From assembly GCA_027257055.1 (NCBI GenBank), contig JAPVLO010000871.1, forward strand, positions 1-64,000: a stretch of DNA of 64,000 nucleotides, in the 5' to 3' direction. The notes below the pieces were generated by a model, which saw nothing but the letters and a program-made list of their open reading frames with translations, was not told the DNA's origin and did not search any database. Of the stretch, positions 57,713-64,000 are shown one piece after another. Every line of letters starts with the position of its first letter. The stretch's first letter is position 1. The position numbers were made by a program, and so were the translations under genes. This DNA is from Cephalopachus bancanus (lineage: Eukaryota; Chordata; Mammalia; Primates; Tarsiidae).

Positions 57713-58029
57713 AAAGAAACGAATCTTACAGGCACTGCTAAGCTCACACCCCATCCTCTAACAGCAGGGGGAGCTCTAGATTTAACAAAAACCATCTAAG
57801 AAAAACCAGTACAGGTTCCTTCCCAACCCACCAGAGCACTCCCAGGCACTATCCAGGCTATTCCAGTTCTCAGGGATAAACAGATGCCCCCTCCACCTGC
57901 TCTACAGGAACCCATACTGGATGTGATAGACCAGCTGGGAATTAGCACGTAACCTTGGTTCTCAGAAAGCTTAGCACATGGATGAGACAATAAGCACAAA
58001 GAATCAAGAGAGAACTTGCAGTGTCTGCC

Positions 58030-58570
58030 CACTCCCTGCTTCCTTCTCTGCTTTATTTTTCTTCATAGCACTCACCACTATCTTGACATTTTTTGTAGGA
58101 ATACTATGTATTTTGTTTTGTTAACTGTTGGTCTCCGACCTTTACAATATGCCCTATTAGATCAAGGCAGGGGATTTGTCTATTTTTTTTTTTTTTTTTT
58201 TTTGAGTTGGAGTCTCACTCTATTGCCCAGGCTGGAGTACAGTGGCATGTTCACTGGCATCACAGCCTAGATCTGCTGGGCTCAGGTGATCCTTCTGCCT
58301 CAGCCTTCCAAGTAGCTAGAACCATAGATGTGTGTCACCACGCCTGGCTAATTTTTTGATTTATTTTAGAGACGAGGCCTAGCTATATTGCCCAGGCTGG
58401 TCTCGAACCCCTGAGCTTAGGCAATCCTCTCGCCTCTGCCTCCAAAAGTGCTGAGATTATAGGCATGAGCCACCACACCTGGCTACTTCTTTTATTCTCA
58501 TTGTATTCCCCAGTTCCTAGAGTATGAGCACATAGTAAACCCTCAATAACTAGTCATTCAACAAATAAGT
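58030..58570 (+). mobile_element. L2 3' end (plus), split by an Alu
   Basis: CTTCATAGCACTCACCACTA before the Alu (58182-58484), then CCCCAGTTCCTAGAGTATGA and ACCCTCAATAACTAGTCATT after it, match the L2 terminus. Confidence 0.65.
58182..58484 (-). mobile_element. Alu
   Basis: T-run of 22 bases; inserted in L2. Confidence 0.92.
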
Positions 58571-58604
58571 GAATATTCTGTAAGAAACAGATGCAAAGTG
58601 ACCA

Positions 58605-58790
58605 GTGAGAGGAGAGGTAGAAGGATCTGTGTTTTAGTACTGGGTTTTACTAATTACTCTGAGTAACATGGGATGTGAATGTTTTCTGAGTCTCATTTTC
58701 TTCTGTGGAGCGAGAATCTGTCTACCTCCCAGAACTCTCGTAAAAACTGAATGAAAGTGAGAACACTCTGAAGCCAAGTGGCATACACGC
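58605..58790 (+). mobile_element. MIR element (plus)
   Basis: TGAGTCTCATTTTCTTCTGT then GAGAATCTGTCTACCTCCCA, in the order of the MIR core. Confidence 0.65.
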
Positions 58791-59087
58791 CAATGTACTT
58801 AAGGTGCTGCTGTCACCAAATGCTACAATTTGGCTGCATCATTGGTTTATTCCCTCACAGGTCAACTAGTTTCTCTACCATAGACACAGATTATCTCTGT
58901 CTAAAGTCCAGCTGGCTTGCTCCCTCAACCTTTGTTGGCTATCCCCAAGGGGTAAGGCACAAATCCAACTTCTAGAAAAACAACTTATAAGCACAGAGCT
59001 TCTTGAGGGCAGGGAAGTATATCATCTTCATGTACAAAGGATGGTGTATCACTAATGGGGGATAAGTGATAGGTAAAATGGGTATAG

Positions 59088-59405
59088 CATACAGTAGTCC
59101 CCCTTATCTATGGTTTTACTTTCCATGGTTTCAGTTATTCGAGGTCCACCAAGCTCCAAAAATGTTACAGCGGGGGCCGGGGGAGAGGGAAAGAGACAGA
59201 CCACATTCACATAACCTTTATTACAGTATACTGCTAGAACTGTTCTATTTTAAAATTTTATTGTGCCTAATTTATTAAACTTCATCATAGTTATGTATGT
59301 ATAGGAAAAAAACATAATATTTACAGGGCTTAGTACTATCCATGGTTTCAGGCATCCACTGGGGGTCTCGGAATGTATTCCCCATGTATAAGGGTAGACT
59401 ACTAT
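59088..59405 (+). mobile_element. Tigger/pogo-like non-autonomous DNA transposon
   Basis: The element starts CAGTAGTCCCCCTTATCTAT, then GGTTTTACTTTCCATGGTTTC, and ends with an inverted form of the start (AAGGGTAGACTACTAT). The ends and the repeated TTTCCATGG/CCATGGTTTC motif fit old Tigger-related MER elements. It has no coding capacity. Confidence 0.65.
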
Positions 59406-59439
59406 ATGAATTCCTATCCAGTCCCATTAAGTTTTTTGG

Positions 59440-59732
59440 TTTTTTTTTTTTTTTGAGTTGGAGTCTCACTCTGTCGCCCAGACTGGAGTGCAGTGGCAGC
59501 TCCCGGCTACCGCAGCCTCGACCTGCTGGGCTCCGGTGATCCTTCCGCCTCAGCCTTCTGAGTAGCCAGAATTACAGGCACGCGTTACCATGCCTGGCTG
59601 ATTTTTTGATTTATTGTAGAGATGAGGTCTCGCCAAGTTGCCCAGGCGGGTCTCGAACCCGCGAGCTCAGGCAATCCACTCACCTCAGCCTCCCAAAGCA
59701 CGGGATTGCAGGCTGAGCCACCGAGCCCGGCT
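59440..59732 (-). mobile_element. Alu
   Basis: Flanked by CAGTCCCATTAAGTT on both sides, an exact duplication; near-consensus. Confidence 0.95.
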
Positions 59733-59784
59733 CAGTCCCATTAAGTTAAGGGCATTTTTATATAATAGTAAGAAAGGGATGAAT

Positions 59785-59955
59785 ATATATCGAGTGCTTG
59801 CTTATGTGGCAAGTACGGTTGTAGATATTTTAAACATGTTAGCAATTTACTATTCCTAATGATTCCGTGTGGCAGGCAATATTCCCTTCTATAAATAAGT
59901 ATAGGCCTAAAAAGATTTGGAAAGGCCAGCAAAAGGCAGACAGGTTTACAATCTA
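59785..59955 (-). mobile_element. MIR-like element (minus)
   Basis: ATCGAGTGCTTGCTTATGTG and TTCCGTGTGGCAGGCAATAT resemble the antisense MIR end. Confidence 0.5.
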
Positions 59956-59959
59956 ATGT

Positions 59960-60896
59960 TTTTTTTTTCAAAGGATCCTAAATTTGAGACTATAACCTAA
60001 TTTTGTAGCAGAGTTCAGCTGGAGTTCTTTCCATTCCTCTGGGTTGGTTTCTTAACTTCTTCAAAAAGCAGAGACCAGTTAGAGTGAAGTGGGTGTGGCA
60101 AGGTGGCTTCAATGGCATGTATTGCTTAGATATAGATCCAAGACCAGGCAACATGGAAAGGTCAGCTTGACCACAGCACTGAGAACAAGGAAGGTGTGGA
60201 AGAGAGGTTCAGGGACCCCTCTGAAGAACCCTAAGGCTCCTAGGCAGTGAAAACAGTTCAAAACCTAGGGCTCACCGTGGAGCAGACTTTGGCACTGATA
60301 CTAGAAGACAAGCTAGGAAGGAGTGAGAAGGGCAGAGGAATTCACCAGCTGGTCAGGGCTCGACCAGGAGAAGCAGAAATGAAGACCAAGAATACAAGAT
60401 AATAACGACCAATCCCTAAAAGACTTTCATTTACCAAAGACCAGTGCAAACATAAGAGCCATGTGTATTTACAAGAATATACATTTTCAATGTCAGAGGG
60501 CAGTTCTTGATCCTTTTCTGCTGCCCTGGGAGCTGGTTCCACTGGAGCTCTTGTGACACTCTGTGTGAACAAAAGGAAGCACACCCTGAAAGAAAAAATA
60601 ACCAAGTTCCCCAAAGAAATAAAATGCACAGAAGTAGCCAAGAGATGTAACGTTCTTAATCACAGTTTCAGTTCTAGATATGGGCCCCGCCCCTGGTTAG
60701 CCATAACTACCAATTAATATTCTGTTCCCTCTTTCCAGCACCCACTTCCTTTCTTCCTTGACACGTTTGCTGCCTTAATTAAATGAGGTCATTTGTAAAT
60801 CAAAAAATAAAGAGAAAAATGTCTCCCACTTTCTTTTCAAAATTATACTAGCATCTAATATACAGCCAAGTTCTGTGCTCAATGTGTGTCCGCAGA
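59960..60896. other. MRTFA intron, no element recognised
   Basis: Mixed unique sequence. A 99-codon minus-strand frame at 60,342-60,641 has no known motif. Confidence 0.4.
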
Positions 60897-61135
60897 TTTT
60901 TTTTTTAATTGGAGTCTCACTCCATCGCCCAGGCTGGAGTGCAGGCGTGCTCACGGCTACCCCAGGGTTGACCTGCTGGGATCAGGTGATCCTTCGGCCT
61001 CAGCCTTCCAAGTGGCTGGAACTACAGGGGCGTGCTACCACACTCAACTAATTTTCTGATTTATTACAGAGATGAGGTCTCACCAAGTTGCCCAGGCTGT
61101 TCTCGAACCCATGGGCTCAGGCAATTCCCTCACCA
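60897..61135 (-). mobile_element. Alu, 5'-truncated
   Basis: Ends at CAGGCAATTCCCTCACC; the first part of the left arm is missing. Confidence 0.88.
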
Positions 61136-61288
61136 ATCTGGGACTGGTGAGGGGAGTGTTGGTTTGATGTGCTAAATTATTGAGATAACGTTGGTTTTAA
61201 AGGGTCCTCATACTTACTCTTTAGTGCCAGATTAAATCAAGACCAGTCTGGCCCTGAGTCCCCTGCACTGTCATTACAAATCTGCAGA

Positions 61289-61588
61289 TAGGCCGGGCAT
61301 GGTAGCTCAGCCTGTAATCACAGCACTTTGGGAGGCTGAGGTGAGTGGACTGCCTGAGCCCGCGAGTTCGAGATCCGCCTGGCCAACTTGGTGAGACCTC
61401 ATCTCTACAATAAATCAAAAATTAGCCGGGTGTAGTAGTACGTGCCTGTAGTTCCGGATACTTGGAAAGCTGAGGCGGAAGGATCACCGGAGCCCACCAG
61501 GTCAAGGCTGCGGTGGCTGGGAGTGTGCCACTGCACTCCAGTCTGGGTGACAGAGTGAGACTCCAACTCAAAAAGAAAAAAAAAAAAG
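61289..61588 (+). mobile_element. Alu
   Basis: Followed by two copies of AAAAGAGACAAATA, probably grown from the tail. Confidence 0.92.
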
Positions 61589-62132
61589 AGACAAATAAAA
61601 AGAGACAAATAGCTATGATCCTAGACAGAAATACAATAGCAGTGGTAATTTAAGGTACTACAAAGAACAGAAGAGATGTGACCTGAGGGAAGAGTGTGTG
61701 AACTGTCTGAGAAGATTTTACAGAGAAACCCAAATGAACTGAACAGAAACACCAAAGGCAGACAAGGAGCAGCAGGGAGAACATCCGAGGTTGAGGAAGA
61801 GCAAGAGCACTAACATGAAGGTATAAAATAACAAGTCAAGTTCAAGGGACTACAAGGAGTTTGAGACAGCTGGATCAAGGAGTTTTTGTGGGGTTGATAT
61901 GGCTGGAAGAGTAGGCAAGGCCCAGCCCAAGAAGAACTTTAATGTGCTAATGTAGGAACTTCTGCTTCAGGGAAGATAGGGACACATATTTTTTCTGTAT
62001 TCTTCACACTAAGTACAAGTTAAAACTCTAGGCAGTCTACATAAAACAAAAGTAGATTCTGAAAGGTAAAACTGGCTAGAGAACTCAAGACCCAAGACCC
62101 AAGGGACAACATGGTGGTAAGTTCCCTGTTTT
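61589..62132. other. MRTFA intron, no element recognised
   Basis: AG-rich unique-looking sequence, possibly an old LINE, not assigned. Confidence 0.35.
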
Positions 62133-62424
62133 GGGGGGGTTTTGAGTTGGAGTCTCACTCTGTCACCCAGACTGGAGTGCAGTGGCACGTTCCCGGCCAC
62201 CGCAGCTTCGACCTGCTGGGCTCCAGCGATCCTTCCGTCTCAGCCTTCCAAGTAGCTGGAACTACAGGCGCACGCAACCACGCCCGGCTAATTTTTTGAT
62301 TTATTGTAGAGACAAGGTCTTGCCAAGTTGCCCAAGCAGGTCTCAAACCCACGGGCTCAGGCAATCCACTCACCTCAGCCTCCCAAAGTGCTGGGATTAC
62401 AGGCTGAGCCACTGAGCTCGGCTA
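62133..62424 (-). mobile_element. Alu
   Basis: Flanked by AGTTCCCTGTTTT on both sides; its T-run carries a G7 block. Confidence 0.94.
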
Positions 62425-63119
62425 GTTCCCTGTTTTTTTGCTTGTTTTCACTTCATCCATCCCAGACTTAAAACTGAAGAGGAAAACACCCCAGAAATGC
62501 CAATGGGTACAGATTATTTTTAAAAGCCCCAATAAAACATGCTCTTTTCCAGCCAAAAGACCAGGAGAGCAGCCCAGTAAACTTGTAGACAAAAATTATT
62601 CTACTTCAAACACCATAGGAAAAGAAATTGCCTCATCCCTCCTCTCTGCAAAAGTCAAGTTGAGAGTCTTTCATCCATGCAAGGGTGTAATGAGGTATCT
62701 CAATAGCCCTGCTAGGGTGATGTCAGAGAGAGCCAAGTAGAAATTTGGGGCTTTCATTCCTACCAGCCAGTAACAAACATCTCTCTCCCCATAGCATAAG
62801 TCCTAATGGGGAGTTTGGGCTTACATCCCCCACCTAACATTAATGATGTACCCTTCTCCCCCCTGCTGGGTGACGTCAGAGAAGGGGTGGAGAGTCAGGA
62901 CTTTGACCATTGCCCAGTGGTAACAAGGTCACCCCCACCACAGTGTTAGTAGAGTGCATGGGAAGCTAGGACTTTCATGCCTAATGAGAAGTCCCTTTCC
63001 TATGACAACTCAGGTGTCAATGGCAGCCAAATGGGAAACCTGAACTCTACCCCATCACAATGAGGCAGCCCACCCCCACCCTACGCTACTGAAGCAGAAT
63101 CCAAAATGCCAGCTCAAGT

Positions 63120-63600
63120 AGGACATAAAATGCAGACTCATAACAGTAGTATAAAAATGTCCAGGTTTAAAAAAAAAAAATCACTCAGCACACCAAGAAC
63201 CAGGAAGATCTCACACTGAAAAAGAGAAAATCAAGAGATGCTAACATAAAGATAACAGATGCTAGACTTATCTGACAAAGATTTTAAAGCAGCCATAATG
63301 TTTTTTAAAAAGCATCAATAAACAAGTATGAACATTCTTGAAGCAAACTTTGAAAGAAAGCCTCAGCAAAGAAATTGAAGATATACAGAAGAAAAAATGA
63401 AATTTTTAGAATGGAAAAACATAATAACTGAAATTAAAAGCTAGTGGATGGGCTCAACAGCAGAAAGGAGACATAGGAAAGAGTAAGTGAACTGGAAGAT
63501 AGAACAACATAAATTACCTAATGTGAACAACAGAAAGAAAACAGATTAGGGGAGATGAATGAACAGAGCCCCAGTAACCTGTGAAACTTCGACAAAAATC
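63120..63600 (+). mobile_element. Old L1 5'-region-like fragment
   Basis: ATGCTAGACTTATCTGACAA, AGATTTTAAAGCAGCCATAA and GAACATTCTTGAAGCAAACT resemble the 5' part of old L1M elements. No intact ORF1. Confidence 0.5.
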
Positions 63601-63601
63601 T

Positions 63602-63660
63602 GGCCAGGCTCAATGGCTCACACCTATAATCCCAGCACTTTGGGAAATCAAAGAGCCTAG
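63602..63660 (+). mobile_element. Alu left-end fragment
   Basis: GGCCAGGCTCAATGGCTCAC start, lost after about 50 bases. Confidence 0.75.
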
Positions 63661-63674
63661 GCAATGTAGTCAGA

Positions 63675-63727
63675 GAAAGAAGGAAGGGAGGGAGGTAGGA
63701 AGGGAGGAAAAAAGAGGGGGAGAAAGT
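63675..63727. repeat. GGAAG-rich simple repeat
   Basis: Purine-only tract (AAGGAAGGGAGGGAGGTAGG and so on), probably grown from the A-rich part of the truncated Alu just before it. Confidence 0.8.
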
Positions 63728-63948
63728 TAAAATAAAAACTTTAAAAAATAACAACAACAAAAAAATCTAATGCTGCATCTTTGAAGTCCTTAAGAGAAGG
63801 AAAAAGAGTAAAATTGAAATTGTTCTTAAATAATTGCTGAAAACTTTCCAAATATGTAAGAGATATAAGTCTATAGATTCAACAAGCTGAGTAAATTCCA
63901 AACAAAATAAACTCAAAGTCAGTTGTGCCAAATACATCATAATTAAAC

Positions 63949-64000
63949 TTTTTTTTTTTGAGTTGGAGTCTCACTCTGTCACCCAGACTGGAGTGCAGTG
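63949..64000 (-). mobile_element. Alu, runs off the window
   Basis: T-run then GAGTTGGAGTCTCACTCTGT, cut by the window edge. Confidence 0.9.

Overview
This is a stretch of a primate nuclear genome. It holds two intron-containing protein genes, placed end to end and embedded in dense interspersed repeats. No prokaryotic, viral or CRISPR-type system is visible. Both genes have full-length mammalian orthologues, and their order and orientation match human chromosome 22q13.1. The roughly 60 Alu elements are dimeric and 7SL-derived, which makes the host a primate. Their diagnostic bases (a left end reading GGGCTCGGTGGCTCAGCCTG, a linker reading CTACAATAAATCAAAAA, a tail reading GACTCCAACTCA) match neither the anthropoid AluS/Y families nor the lemur and loris families as I know them. 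A tarsier is the best guess, but this is inference.

Positions 1-19,713 contain no exon I can support. This is probably the long first intron or upstream region of SGSM3. It is filled with Alu elements, several L1 pieces, a mariner transposase relic, L2 pieces and two long TG repeats. Positions 19,714-30,862 carry SGSM3 on the plus strand: 21 exons with coding sequence joining into 751 codons plus stop, followed by a short 3' UTR. The product is a TBC-SH3-RUN protein, a Rab-GAP-type regulator of membrane traffic.

Positions 31,045-56,232 carry MRTFA (MKL1) on the minus strand: a 1.2 kb 3' UTR and the last 11 coding exons, encoding about 930 residues. These include two whole RPEL actin-binding motifs, the basic and Q-rich region, the SAP domain, the coiled coil and the activation domain. 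The start codon lies beyond the right edge. Positions 56,233-64,000 are MRTFA intron with repeats only.

The two genes converge, with their poly(A) signals only about 220 bp apart. MRTFA is a G-actin-sensing coactivator of SRF and SGSM3 acts in Rab and junction traffic; nothing in the sequence shows that they work together. The most useful second-look items are the lineage-specific Alu family, a stop-free 267-bp SGSM3 intron whose retention would keep frame, a relic of a tRNA-Gln gene, two mariner relics, close inverted Alu pairs and several small rearrangements inside Alu elements. I found no convincing undescribed biological system.
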